NCBI RefSeq assembly: GCF_027244095.1
Contig: NC_069662.1
Coordinates: 143,052,294-143,116,293, forward strand
Direction of reading: 5' to 3'
Length of the DNA: 64,000 nt
From: Hemicordylus capensis
Taxonomy: Eukaryota; Chordata; Lepidosauria; Squamata; Cordylidae
The notes beneath the pieces are model-generated. The model worked only from the letters and a program-made list of their open reading frames with translations, made no database searches and was not told the origin of the DNA. Shown here in pieces: positions 58,001-64,000 of the stretch. Position 1 is the first letter of the stretch. Each line of letters starts with the position of its first letter. Made by a program: the position numbers and the translations under genes.

Positions 58001-61000
58001 TGTTCTCTTAACACTGCAGTAATTGCAGACAATGGAACCCTCGCGAATACTGAGGTCCTCCTGTACTTGGAAATAGGCTCCATTGATTTCGGCTGATGTG
58101 GCTTCCCCATTTACTTGGAAGTGTAGGACAGCTCTATGTATGTAATAAGAGTATTTTTAAAACAGTGTACAGTATACTAAAACGCAATTCGGCAGTGGCG
58201 GTGATCAGAGGAGGAGCAGGTATGGACCTGCTTCTCTCCGTGTTAAAGGGGTTGTGTAAGCCCTCTGTTTTAAAGGGGTGTGCCTGTGATTTGAATTCTG
58301 AATCGTGTTTCAGCATATCCCCACTGTATTTCTTTTCCAAAACTAGCTCTCAGTAATACTGAAAAACTACCAAAAACCAACAACACCCTAGACTAAAACG
58401 CCATAAAATAATACAAAATAATACAAAATCCTATTTATACAGTCAGGAGCCAGAGATATTAACCACCACCACCATTTTTTTGGTCAAGTGTACAAAGAAA
58501 CCACTAGATTGGTCAAGATGTGTAGGATTAGGGTGCTAGAAACAGAAGAAAACATAATTTTCCATTAGGTGAAAAAATTGATAGGAATCGACTCCCTCCA
58601 GCTATGACATTGGCCCTAGTGCTGTCATTTTTGTAGTGCCCTTTTGTACTTGTTTAAAATAATTAAGATAAATTTAACCTCAAAACAAGCAACAGTTTTA
58701 TCAGTTATTATCACAAACATGGAAGGATTAATCCACGTGCCCTTGAGCAAACCATTTAAATAAGAGGGTTGTTGTTTTTTTAACCACTACATATTTTATA
58801 TTTGGAACCTGCATCACATTTAGGTTATGATGAATGCTGATTTAGTATGAAATCATTGGGCAGCCTCAGCAAAGCATCATTGAAATCAAGGAGAAAAGTT
58901 AGTCATGACTTACCTTAAATCCTGTTAATTTCAATGGGACTTAGTCCTGACTAGTCTTGATGTTGCCTACTGTTTTATCCTTGCCAAAATAGACCTACTT
59001 GCATTTGTTAAGTGTTTGGTCATGTGCCTATTATATACAGGTCTGAATGAAGATACCAGTGAAGAGGTATCTGGAATTCAGCATCTGACAAGTGATTCGG
59101 ATAGTGAAATCTTTTGTGATTCTATGGAGCAATTTGGACAAGAAGAGGTAAAGTTTTGTCCTGTAGAGGGGAACAGTAACATAATGGCCAGAACTTAAAA
59201 AGACATTCAACAAATTCTGTGAACCTTAAGAGGGCTTTATACAAGTTTCCCTAAGGTCTCCGTTCTCCATGCCAAACTACTTTTCAAAATGACCCCATGT
59301 TAAAAAGCAATCTGTGAGATGACATGGGGGTCAACTGTTCAAGAAAAAAGGCCAAAACTTCCACTGGCCTCTTGATTGAGCCTCAGCAGCTCTTTGTATT
59401 TTGGCTAATGACTTGTAAAGTTTGTCTGTCGAAGAAACAATAAAATATACTCCTAATGCAACGTTTCTACCATCTGTATTGTTTTCAAATTACTGGCAAT
59501 GATATTGGGTAGGCATTAACAATATGGGCAACTTTTAAAACAGGACATGTCTGTTTTAGTATGGTATGCTCTTGATATAATCTGTGGATATACTTTGATC
59601 CTAGTCTAGTTCTTTATCAGCTGCATCACTTTGGATAAATTAGTAGTTTCCCAAGCTAAATTACTTTACATTAAATTACATTACTTAAATTACTGAGCCA
59701 GCGTGGTGTAGTGGTTTGAGTGCTGGACTAGGACCGGGGAGACCCGAGTTCAAATCCCCATTCAGCCATGAGACTTGCTGGGTGTCTCTGGGCCAGTCAC
59801 TTCTCTCTCAGCCTAACCTACTTCACAAGGTTGTTGTGAGGAGAAACTTAAGTATGTAGTGCACCGCTCTGGGCTCTTTGGAGGAAGAGCGGGATATAAA
59901 ATGTAAATAATAACAACTTTGATAATGGGAACAATATCTACATTGGAAAATAGGCAGATATGAAGCCAAGTAGGGAAAAGCACATAAGCTGCATGCTTAC
60001 TGACTTTTCTTCTGATAGTTTGGAACTGGTTTAGTCTAATTCTGAATGCTCCTTTTAGTTCTGCACTATACCATTCTGATGTGGTCTGCTTTGCTTAACT
60101 TGTATATTTGCTATAGAAATAGCTCACTACACCTGCCTTGCCTGAGTTTGTCCATTCCAGGCATTTCTCCTGCCGTGGCAGTGTGCTTAATTGCTTAGAG
60201 CAGAACCCATGATTGTCACTCGTGGAGCTATTACAGGAAACTTTTCAAATGCTGTTTTCTTTCCCATTCATTCTTCAGGAGACTGTTAGGCAGATTGAGA
60301 GCTGGTAGTCCACAAAAGAGCTCACCATGTGCCATGTATGATGTTTCTGAGCTACAAAGGGACTGTTTTTGTTTTATATTGGAAACCTCTTTGGCCCAAA
60401 AATGTAATAGATGCTTCTATTAAACCTGTAGATCCTGGAAGCCTGTACATCAACTACTTCAAAGCATCCATTTCATTTCTCAGAAGTAGATCACAGCAGT
60501 ATGCTGGAAACTTCTGGGTTTTTTGAATTTGGAAACCACAAGGCAGAAAGTATAAAAGAGGCTGCAATTGAAGAAAAAGGTGAAGTCAAGTGTGGTGGTG
60601 AAGATGGCAAGGCAAGTGATGGAGGCCCTCACAAAGAGAAGAAAGGTGGTGAAAAAGTGGACTTCTATGGAGTCAGACGAGGGAGAGGTAGAGTTAGAAT
60701 GTTTGTGTTGCTATATTGTCTTGTATAGATAAAGCAAATCCCCCTTCAGACATTATAACCAAGAGGCTGTACCCACCTGAAGCTTCTGATTACAGAAGCG
60801 ACGTTCGCCTCTTCAGACTAATGCTGCTGAATCTCTGAGCGGCCAACTGTGGAGGTGGGTGACAGAGCCGAGGTGGGACTTCCAGCCCCATATGAGATGC
60901 TGTACACGGGTACAGCATCTTGGTTATAACATCTGAAGAGGGTTCATGTCTAATGTCATTCTGACATTTCACTTTCTATGAAATGCGGTGTGTGTGTGTG

Positions 61001-63007
61001 TGTGTGTGTGTGCCCTAATGTACTCTGTGTCCCCAGCTGTCCAGCGAAAAATCATGCTCTAAAAAACAACAACAAAGGCAGGAAATTGGGGGTGTGTGTG
61101 CTCTACCATGCTCTATGTGTCGCCAGCTGTCCAGCAATGCCCCTCAAACACTAAACTTTTCATTTTTAAAAGCAAAAAATATCGGGTGGTTTTTGTTTTT
61201 ACAAAAACAAACCAGAAAATGGCTCCTCTACTTAAAATGGTGGGTGGAAATGACCTTAGAGGTCACTTCTGCCCACCCTGACCAACAGATAAGTGAGTCT
61301 TAATCCCTTAGTTGCCAATCTTTTGTGTGTATACGGGGTCGAGTGGCAATTACCTGGCCGCAGATACGTGAAACTGCGGATGCCGGGTTCCCTGTTAACG
61401 AGGTTTACCTGTATATGTACACCTCCATCCTGTGGTGTGGTGTTAATAATGTTTCCTCAACATAGGACATAGAATGCATCCTGTGGGTGATGGTGCCCAA
61501 GGTGGACAGATGGGCAGTGGAGGAGATGGAGAACGATGGGGTTCAGACAGAGGACCACGGAGCAGCCTCAATGAACAAATTGCCGTTGTACTCATACGCT
61601 TACAAGAAGACATGCAAAATGTTTTCCAAAGATTACATACACTAGAGGCACTGACGGCATCACAGGTAAAACTTACCGGGGTTCCAATACTAGAAAATTA
61701 CTCTCCCTGGCCCTCCCCCTGCAAAAAGCTTGATTAGCTGGAATGCTTACTGGTGAAGATGCTTTCTAGCTCTTGGAAGAGCTCTTTCTCTTCTCTCTTC
61801 TTCTCCCCTCTCCCCCATCTCTCTCATATCAAATATATATAATGAGTGTGTATGTAACTATATGTAAGATTGCCGTCTAATTCCAGATTGGGCTACCCAA
61901 ACCCCTGAATCAAGGAAGCATTTTGTACATTTATTTTTTTTGTAAAAAGAGCCTAAGATAAGATTTGTATGTAAAAATCCCACAATTTGTTGTCACAGTT
62001 GGAAATATTTGACCGGTCTGAAGTGGTTACGGTTTGAAACATAGATGAACATTCTGGGAAATAGCATTGCTTGTTAGGGAGTCCTGAAGAGCTACAAGGA
62101 GGAAAGAGACTGAGTGAGGGCATGGAAGATGGCAGAATTCATTGTTCTGAATAAAATTTGTATACACTGTATTGTTAATAGTAGTGAGCAGTAGGGTTAT
62201 ACTAAAATAACAGAAATCCACGCTGGATTTATTACACTCAGTTTCACATGATATATTTTAATACTTTTAAAATTTCCATTTGTTATTTTGTTAAGCTTGG
62301 TTTTTATTTGTAGGCAAGAGCTGCAACCCTACATTCAAATAATCAGCCCATCTCACCTGTTAAGGTAGGTTTTTATAATATAATATCTCAGAAAATTAAT
62401 TTAGAAAAGCATTTAAAGTACTTCTTTAAAACTGCTGTCCTTGCACATTTTATTATTTATTACCCTGCCTAATCCCATACATTCAATTCAATTGTTCAAA
62501 AACATTCATAAAATTACTAGTTTAAAATGAATAAAACAAGAATATTACAGTCCCATCCTAATTCCTACTGTATTAACCAAAAGAGAGCCTTTCTGTAAAA
62601 AGCCCCAGAAATGCTCTGAACTCTCACAAGTCTGCAGAAGAGCACCTGTGGAGCAGCCAGTAACAACAATGCATGAGTTTAATGTCCTAATTTTTTGTTA
62701 ATACTATTCTGTTATTGCAGTGAAACTTAGGGGAGTGCAGAGTTGGCTCTGATAAACCCTATACAGCGCCTACTGTCTGAAATGTCTAAAGCTCCAGATC
62801 TATAACATCTGATAAATCTATGAATATGTAGGCATTTACATAACCTTTTAAATAACTGGATACATTTATGGTGATAGCTTTATTTTGTGTTGCTTAGAGA
62901 CCATCATGGTGGCCCTTTGAGATTTCTCCTGGTACTTTAGCCTTTGCTGTTTTATGGCCCTTTGTTGCCCAGTGGCTGGTGCATGTTTATCTTCAAAGAA
63001 GAAGGAG
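33987..63007 (+). CDS. ACBD5: ACBD5 (acyl-CoA-binding domain protein 5), exons 1-11, 3' end missing
   Basis: ACBD5 sits in the peroxisomal membrane, binds very-long-chain acyl-CoA and bridges peroxisomes to the ER through VAP proteins. Eleven exons (listed separately) join in frame to about 485 residues, close to the roughly 490 of the shorter vertebrate form. Order: acyl-CoA-binding domain (about 14-103, with YKQAT), acidic Ser/Glu linker with [12 protein letters not shown] (exon 5), FFAT-like EIFCDSME (267-274), Gly-rich [13 protein letters not shown], coiled coil (about 400-432), tail anchor (462-481) and a basic RRRR end. Similarity to human ACBD5 as I recall it is strong at both ends and weak in the linker, which is normal. 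The final exon with the last few residues and stop is not identified and probably lies past 64000. The gene faces ABI1 head to head, 21.7 kb apart. Confidence 0.95.
34261..35060 (+). repeat. 25-bp tandem array, 32 units, with NF-Y and E2F-like motifs
   Basis: Exactly 800 bases of a 25-bp unit that starts CCATTGGCTGGCAACC and ends TGGTTCCCG. All units read the same except that the last ends CCCA. On the minus strand each unit carries AGCCAATGG, a perfect RRCCAATSR NF-Y consensus, and the unit joins give GGCGGGAA, an E2F-type core, plus one CpG. It lies in ACBD5 intron 1, 184 bases after the exon 1 donor. No spacers, so not a CRISPR. The uniformity points to very recent expansion or an assembly effect. 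Confidence 0.97.
35278..35512 (+). repeat. tRNA-derived SINE (family D), near full length
   Basis: Head GAGCCCCTGGTGGCGCAGTG with box B-like GTTACAAGTTTGATCC, body CTCAGCCTTCCATCCTTCC and GAGGTCGGTAAAATGAGTAC, 3' end CATTGTAAACCGCTTAGAGA, GCGGTATATAAATATAAGTG and (CTATTG)n. The 3' end resembles a LINE tail, as in SINEs that borrow LINE machinery. AAAGAGCCCCTGGT just upstream repeats the first bases. Confidence 0.78.
35756..36035. repeat. Palindromic hAT miniature element split by a SINE tail
   Basis: Left CAGGGTGGGCAACCTTGG and GTTGAACTACAAC, right GATGGGAGTTGTAGTTCAAC and CCAAGGTTTTCTATCCCACTG. The two halves are separated by a SINE fragment. Confidence 0.65.
35796..35970 (+). repeat. SINE 3' part (tail shared by families A and 5S-like)
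   Basis: AGAACAGAAGGTTTCAAG, TCCAAGATAGGTCTGAGAG, GACCAATGGTCTGACTCAG and GGCAGCTTCCTATGTTCC match 26440-26605 closely. A short AACTAC lies on both sides. The head is missing, so it is a 5'-truncated insertion. Confidence 0.75.
36040..37774. other. ACBD5: ACBD5 intron 1, 3' part
   Basis: AT-rich intron, no repeat firmly recognised. A C run lies at about 37261-37270. Ends in acceptor TTTTCTGTAG. Confidence 0.5.
37775..37895 (+). CDS. ACBD5: ACBD5 exon 2
   Basis: Encodes [20 protein letters not shown], then [20 protein letters not shown]. This is the heart of the acyl-CoA-binding domain, including the lysine of YKQAT that in this family contacts the acyl-CoA. Donor TG/GTAAAT. Confidence 0.96.
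37896..40415. other. ACBD5: ACBD5 intron 2
   Basis: No firm repeat seen apart from a possible hAT-miniature remnant at 38540-38575 (TTGTTCCCTCTAACGGG). Ends ATTCATTGTAG. Confidence 0.5.
40416..40488 (+). CDS. ACBD5: ACBD5 exon 3
   Basis: Completes W and encodes [24 protein letters not shown]; the last helix of the ACB domain. Donor AAG/GTAAGA. Confidence 0.96.
40489..42629. other. ACBD5: ACBD5 intron 3
   Basis: Plain intron. The minus-strand open frame at 41806-42381 has no recognisable domain. Ends TCTTCCTACAG. Confidence 0.5.
42630..42741 (+). CDS. ACBD5: ACBD5 exon 4
   Basis: Encodes [20 protein letters not shown], then [17 protein letters not shown]. The donor CAG/GTTGGG is unusually weak for this gene. 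Confidence 0.93.
42742..43815. other. ACBD5: ACBD5 intron 4, first part
   Basis: Contains an (ATA)n run at 43607-43630 and a G run at 43719-43728. No exon was found here. Confidence 0.45.
44003..44072 (+). repeat. 70-bp direct repeat, copy 1
   Basis: Starts AAACTAGGATTTGAAACTGG and ends CCTGAACTGTACCAC. Matches 45247-45316 at 68 of 70 bases, 1.24 kb away. It lies in a larger stretch (43820-44075) that may itself be an interspersed element. Confidence 0.85.
45247..45316 (+). repeat. 70-bp direct repeat, copy 2
   Basis: Second copy of 44003-44072 with two substitutions (TTCCAG for TTCTAG, GGCTTT for GGTTTT). The flanks differ, so it is not part of a longer duplication. Confidence 0.85.
45475..46090 (+). 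repeat. CR1/L2-type LINE 3' end
   Basis: Translated pieces include [34 protein letters not shown] and [15 protein letters not shown]-like motifs near the end, then AAGACATTTCTTTTCCATCA and an AAATAAATAAATAA tail. A C run (45950-45961) interrupts the ORF, along with stops. Confidence 0.78.
46097..46138. repeat. (CATA)n microsatellite
   Basis: About ten ATAC units directly after the LINE tail, which probably seeded it. Confidence 0.92.
46300..47210 (+). mobile_element. Possible solo LTR (fossil)
   Basis: Purine-rich U3-like sequence with repeated GAGAGTCCTGAGAG-type units leads to CTGCTCTATAAGTACTGC, then an AATAAA at about 46900, and near the right end CTCCACACATGGTGGCAGTG, which looks like an LTR end followed by a primer-site-like stretch. 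No internal genes are visible. Ends are not certain. Confidence 0.38.
47452..47558. repeat. Palindromic hAT miniature element
   Basis: GGTAGGCAACCTTGGTTCTC, GAACTACAACTCCCATCATC, centre CAGCTGCAATAAATTG, and GATGGGAGTTGTAGTTCG. The right end is lost. Confidence 0.68.
47560..49685. other. ACBD5: ACBD5 intron 4, plain part
   Basis: No exon or firm repeat was recognised. Confidence 0.45.
49690..49885 (+). repeat. LINE 3' end, sense copy of the 23375-23715 family
   Basis: CAAAGAGGCACCTTTTAGCA, CTCCAGTGGCGGCTG, GTGTCTATCTTACGTTTC, GATTCTGAGCCCTTTGGGGA and AAAGCGGTATATAAATTTTC. Confidence 0.68.
50025..51404 (+). repeat. CR1/L2-type LINE, split by another LINE
   Basis: First part (50025-50446): palm motifs [20 protein letters not shown] and [11 protein letters not shown] (YADD family changed to YAND), and [11 protein letters not shown]. 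Second part (50912-51404): [44 protein letters not shown]. The two are continuous in family terms across the inserted LINE at 50447-50911. The 3' end is cut by a hAT element at 51404. Confidence 0.82.
50447..50911 (+). repeat. Nested CR1/L2-type LINE 3' end
   Basis: Holds the last ORF2 region (GGGACAGAGCCTTCTCAGTC, CCCCAGGCTTTGCAGTGC), a long 3' UTR, TATTGTAAACCACTTAGATA and an ACAATAAATAAATAAG tail. CTGG flanks both sides. It sits inside the LINE 50025-51404. Confidence 0.78.
51404..52094. mobile_element. Non-autonomous hAT element with long inverted ends
   Basis: Left CTGTTGTGTGCACAAATGG and right TGCGCACGCCCCTATG are weak inverted ends of the CAGGGATGTGCACGAACC type. Longer inverted blocks lie inside: CTTGTAAAGGGGATAAAG at 51569-51586 faces its complement CTTTATCCCCTTTACAA at about 51991-52007, and the arms carry GAACTGG/GAACCGG motifs. 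No transposase. A related end is at 63729-64000. Confidence 0.68.
52300..52760. other. GC-rich, CpG-containing block in ACBD5 intron 4
   Basis: About 460 bases, much richer in G, C and CpG than the AT-rich intron around it (GTGTGCGGTGACACATGAG, GACCGGGAGGCTGC, GACCGCGTGACCCCTCCC). Probably a non-autonomous DNA transposon, since TTCACACCGATTGTGTGAA near its right end is a palindrome and CTAAGGGAGCTTAGCC and GGCTAAGCCTGC occur near opposite ends. No clean termini. Confidence 0.45.
52765..53901. other. ACBD5: ACBD5 intron 4, last part
   Basis: Mostly plain. 53090-53240 (CAAGGCGGAGTACACAGTCC, AAAACAATTTCATAGAATAA) may be an antisense LINE tail. Ends CTGTTTTTAG. Confidence 0.45.
53902..54027 (+). 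CDS. ACBD5: ACBD5 exon 5
   Basis: Encodes [15 protein letters not shown], then [18 protein letters not shown]. The acidic stretch matches the family linker. Donor AAAG/GTATAG. Confidence 0.93.
54028..55184. other. ACBD5: ACBD5 intron 5
   Basis: 54745-54830 carries CTTGGAAGTAAGTCCCACTG and similar pieces of a common reptile repeat. The rest is plain. Confidence 0.5.
55185..55394 (+). CDS. ACBD5: ACBD5 exon 6
   Basis: Low-conservation linker: [40 protein letters not shown]. The pattern NGYDD...IHND...LNG follows the family. Donor CAAG/GTACTG. Confidence 0.9.
55395..56198. other. ACBD5: ACBD5 intron 6, first part
   Basis: 55450-55556 carries a CR1/L2-type LINE tail (TGTAAACTGCCTTAAGATG, GAACAATAAATATAAA). 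The remainder is plain. Confidence 0.5.
56200..58063. mobile_element. Tigger-type (Tc1/mariner) element with a nested insertion
   Basis: Ends CAGGAGGACCTCGTTACTCG and, at the right, GAATACTGAGGTCCTCCTG are inverted, and TA flanks both sides (56198-56199 and 58064-58065), as Tc1/mariner elements require. The repeat content CACATATCCACGGTCGGGTA is shared with 61080-61411. No transposase was recognised. The interior is stretched by an LTR-like insert at about 56686-57850. Confidence 0.8.
56686..57850 (-). mobile_element. Probable solo LTR (fossil) inside the Tigger element
   Basis: On the minus strand, an AATAAA at about 56800 is followed by sequence ending CTAATTCCCCACACA, the layout of an LTR R-U5 end. 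A U3-like stretch precedes it. There are no internal genes. The 5' end is uncertain. Confidence 0.42.
58845..58975. repeat. Palindromic miniature element, diverged
   Basis: GGGCAGCCTCAGCAAAGCAT, CATTGAAATCAAGGAG, TTAATTTCAATGGGACTTAG and ACTAGTCTTGATGTTGCC follow the plan of 15016-15134. Confidence 0.55.
59041..59147 (+). CDS. ACBD5: ACBD5 exon 7, FFAT-like motif
   Basis: Encodes [20 protein letters not shown] then [15 protein letters not shown] is the FFAT-like motif that binds VAP proteins on the ER. The human form, as I recall it, is EVYCDSME, so position 2 keeps an aromatic. Donor GAG/GTAAAG. Confidence 0.95.
59695..59915 (+). repeat. Sauria (ACA-type) SINE, near full length
   Basis: tRNA-like head GCCAGCGTGGTGTAGTGGTT and box B GAGTTCAAATCCCCATTCAG, body CAGCCTAACCTACTTCACAA, tail CGCTCTGGGCTCTTTGGAGG, AGAGCGGGATATAAAATG. 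Typical of lepidosaur genomes. Confidence 0.88.
60432..60687 (+). CDS. ACBD5: ACBD5 exon 8
   Basis: The start after TTAAACCTGTAG keeps phase 0 from exon 7 and gives [16 protein letters not shown], which lines up with SLDSFTSNNG-PFQY of the human protein. Continues [14 protein letters not shown] ... [15 protein letters not shown] ... VRRGRG. The nearer AG at 60481-60482 would break the frame. Donor AGAG/GTAGAG. Confidence 0.88.
60741..60942. repeat. Miniature element with 34-bp terminal inverted repeats
   Basis: Left CTTCAGACATTATAACCAAG with AGGCTGTACCC, right GGGTACAGCATCTTGGTTAT with AACATCTGAAG. Nearly perfect inverted ends over about 34 bases, in ACBD5 intron 8. An older relative lies at 2285-2445. 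Confidence 0.78.
60988..61011. repeat. (TG)n microsatellite
   Basis: Uninterrupted GT dinucleotides. Confidence 0.9.
61080..61411 (-). mobile_element. Tigger-type element fragment
   Basis: On the minus strand it starts CAGGTAAACCTCGTTAACAG next to a TA, then CCGCAGTTTCACGTATCTGC and AGGTCATTTCCACCCACCAT, matching the left end of 56200-58063. The far end is not found. Confidence 0.7.
61466..61665 (+). CDS. ACBD5: ACBD5 exon 9, Gly-rich segment and coiled coil
   Basis: Encodes [29 protein letters not shown], then [20 protein letters not shown] and [13 protein letters not shown]. The second half has the heptad pattern of a coiled coil. Donor CAG/GTAAAA. Confidence 0.96.
61666..62313. other. 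ACBD5: ACBD5 intron 9
   Basis: Plain intron with a CT-rich tract at 61780-61830. No other feature. Confidence 0.5.
62314..62364 (+). CDS. ACBD5: ACBD5 exon 10
   Basis: 51 bases, [17 protein letters not shown], phase 0 at both ends. Short Ser/Pro linker before the tail anchor. Acceptor TTTTTATTTGTAG, donor AAG/GTAGGT. Confidence 0.9.
62898..63007 (+). CDS. ACBD5: ACBD5 exon 11, tail anchor
   Basis: [12 protein letters not shown] precedes the hydrophobic segment [20 protein letters not shown] and QRRR. The basic run after the membrane segment is the peroxisomal targeting feature of this tail-anchored family. Donor AGGAG/GTAAGA is near perfect. If unspliced, TAA follows at once after RRRR. Confidence 0.95.
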
Positions 63008-63372
63008 GTAAGACTTGTGAGCATGTGAGTGCTTCTGGGTTTGAACCTGTTAAATGATCTAGTCATGGAAATAAAAGAAAAGTAGGATCTATAGAAAACG
63101 ACATACTAATGCAATGCCACAGATCTGATTTAAAGTGCCTGCAGCATTATAGGTGATAGACACATCTCATCAACAACTGAAACTATAATGCTGGAATGTC
63201 AAGAGGATTGACCTGATATTCAGGCAGCTATTAGCTATCTTCTGCTAAATATCCTTTTACTTTTACTTCTTGTTATTCCTGTTTCAGTTTTGTAGTTGCA
63301 CTGAATGTTTAAAATGATGTATGTGATTGTTAAAGTATCCTCAAGGTGACCTCTAAACAGACTGAACTCCCA
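63008..63372. other. ACBD5: ACBD5 intron 11, start
   Basis: An acceptor-like TTATTCCTGTTTCAG ends near 63286. Joined to exon 11 it would add S and FVVALNV before a stop, which does not resemble the usual KLN end, so I do not call it an exon. Confidence 0.35.
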
Positions 63373-63588
63373 TCTATATATATCTTTCACTGTGGTGTAC
63401 CTGTCACTAATCCCATGTTTGGCAGCTCTCACAAGAGTTTGCGAGTGAGCTGCCGGCAGTGGGAGAGGAAAGTGGTGGTCCTGGCGGACAGGCTTGTGGG
63501 CGAGATGGGAAACAAAAGTGGGTGGGGGGGAGAAAATAGCGGGGGGCAGGAACTAGAGGCACAAATGCTCTACACCTGGCCCAGCTAG
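63373..63588 (+). mobile_element. Non-autonomous Helitron, copy C
   Basis: Begins TCTATATATATCTTTCAC after an A (63372) and ends GGCCCAGCTAG before a T (63589). The interior ACTAATCCCATGTTTGGCAG and CTCTCACAAGAGTTTGCGAG matches copies A and B in order. There is no target duplication. Confidence 0.82.
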
Positions 63589-63728
63589 TTTTATACATTT
63601 TTATACTCTGTCTTTTTCCAAAGAGCTCAAGGTGGTCTTCCACCCAGGCAGGATCCCAGCAGCTGAACCTTATTATGAGCCTTCAGACCAGGCTCCAGCT
63701 TTAACCAGAAGAGCTGCTGGCTTTTGAG

Positions 63729-64000
63729 TAGGGATGTGCACGAACCAGAACTTACGGTTCAGTTCAAATTCTAATTTGAACCGGACCAGACGCTGCCAAA
63801 CCAGTTCGGTCTGTTTGACTGAACCGGTATGGCAGTTCAGTTATACTTGTAAAGGAGAATCCAGTGAGGATTTTGTTTTACAAATAAAGGGGTGGGGAAA
63901 ATCTAATAAAGGGTGGTTGGGGGGGTGGCGGCAAGAAAAGTAATGTAATGTGCTTATTAGGACACCACCCCTGGTGCTGCCCAAGCGCATGGTGATCCGT
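63729..64000 (+). mobile_element. hAT-type element, left end, runs off the window
   Basis: TAGGGATGTGCACGAACCAG is a typical hAT end of this reptile family, followed by TTTGAACCGGACCAGACG and ACTTGTAAAGGAGAATCC, which parallels 51404-52094. The right end is outside the window. Confidence 0.65.

Noticed and set aside
59700-59770. tRNA gene
   Set aside because: The tRNA-like segment is the head of a Sauria SINE; the same holds for the heads at 7255, 14470, 18110, 19700, 30010 and 35280.
60482-60500. ACBD5 exon 8 starting at the nearer AG (after CATTTCTCAG)
   Set aside because: It breaks the reading frame from exon 7; the start at 60432 keeps phase and aligns with the family.
63287-63312. Final ACBD5 exon after the acceptor-like site near 63286
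   Set aside because: It would encode SFVVALNV, unlike the conserved short basic end; no support without transcript data.

Overview
The window looks like nuclear DNA of a squamate reptile, most likely a lizard. It is intron-rich vertebrate DNA packed with lizard-type interspersed repeats: Sauria (ACA-type) SINEs, other tRNA-derived SINEs, CR1/L2-type LINE 3' ends, one L1 tail, hAT miniature elements, Helitrons, Tigger elements and a DIRS-like fossil. The species cannot be fixed from the sequence.

Two host genes are recognisable and lie head to head. On the minus strand, 12166-12282 is the first coding exon of ABI1 (Abl interactor 1, a WAVE-complex subunit). The rest of that gene lies beyond the left edge, so 1-12165 is ABI1 intron 1. 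On the plus strand, 33987-63007 holds eleven coding exons of ACBD5, the tail-anchored peroxisomal acyl-CoA-binding protein that tethers peroxisomes to the ER. They encode about 485 residues: ACB domain, acidic linker, FFAT-like motif, glycine-rich segment, coiled coil and tail anchor. Only the last few residues, expected on a further exon, are missing.

Layout. 1-2200: DIRS-like fossil. 2.2-12.1 kb: ABI1 intron with SINEs, miniature elements and plain sequence. 12.1-12.65 kb: ABI1 exon 1 and promoter. 12.7-32 kb: intergenic, almost wholly made of nested repeats. 32.2 kb: a promoter-like cluster (RFX X-box, ZNF143-type site, GC box) with no recognised coding exon. 33.5-34.1 kb: CpG-rich ACBD5 promoter and exon 1. 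34261-35060: a strikingly uniform 25-bp tandem array, 32 units, in ACBD5 intron 1. 35-63 kb: ACBD5 exons 2-11, with an 11-kb intron 4 full of LINE, hAT and LTR-type insertions. 63-64 kb: a Helitron and one end of a hAT element.

The most notable feature is the 25-bp array 184 bp downstream of ACBD5 exon 1. Each unit carries a perfect CCAAT-box (NF-Y) consensus, almost every unit an E2F-like GGCGGGAA, and one CpG. Because 25 is not a multiple of 3 and no phase has a stop, the array is open in all six frames and creates long false ORFs. The other main interest is the number of nested insertions with readable target sites, which give a relative order of transposon activity.
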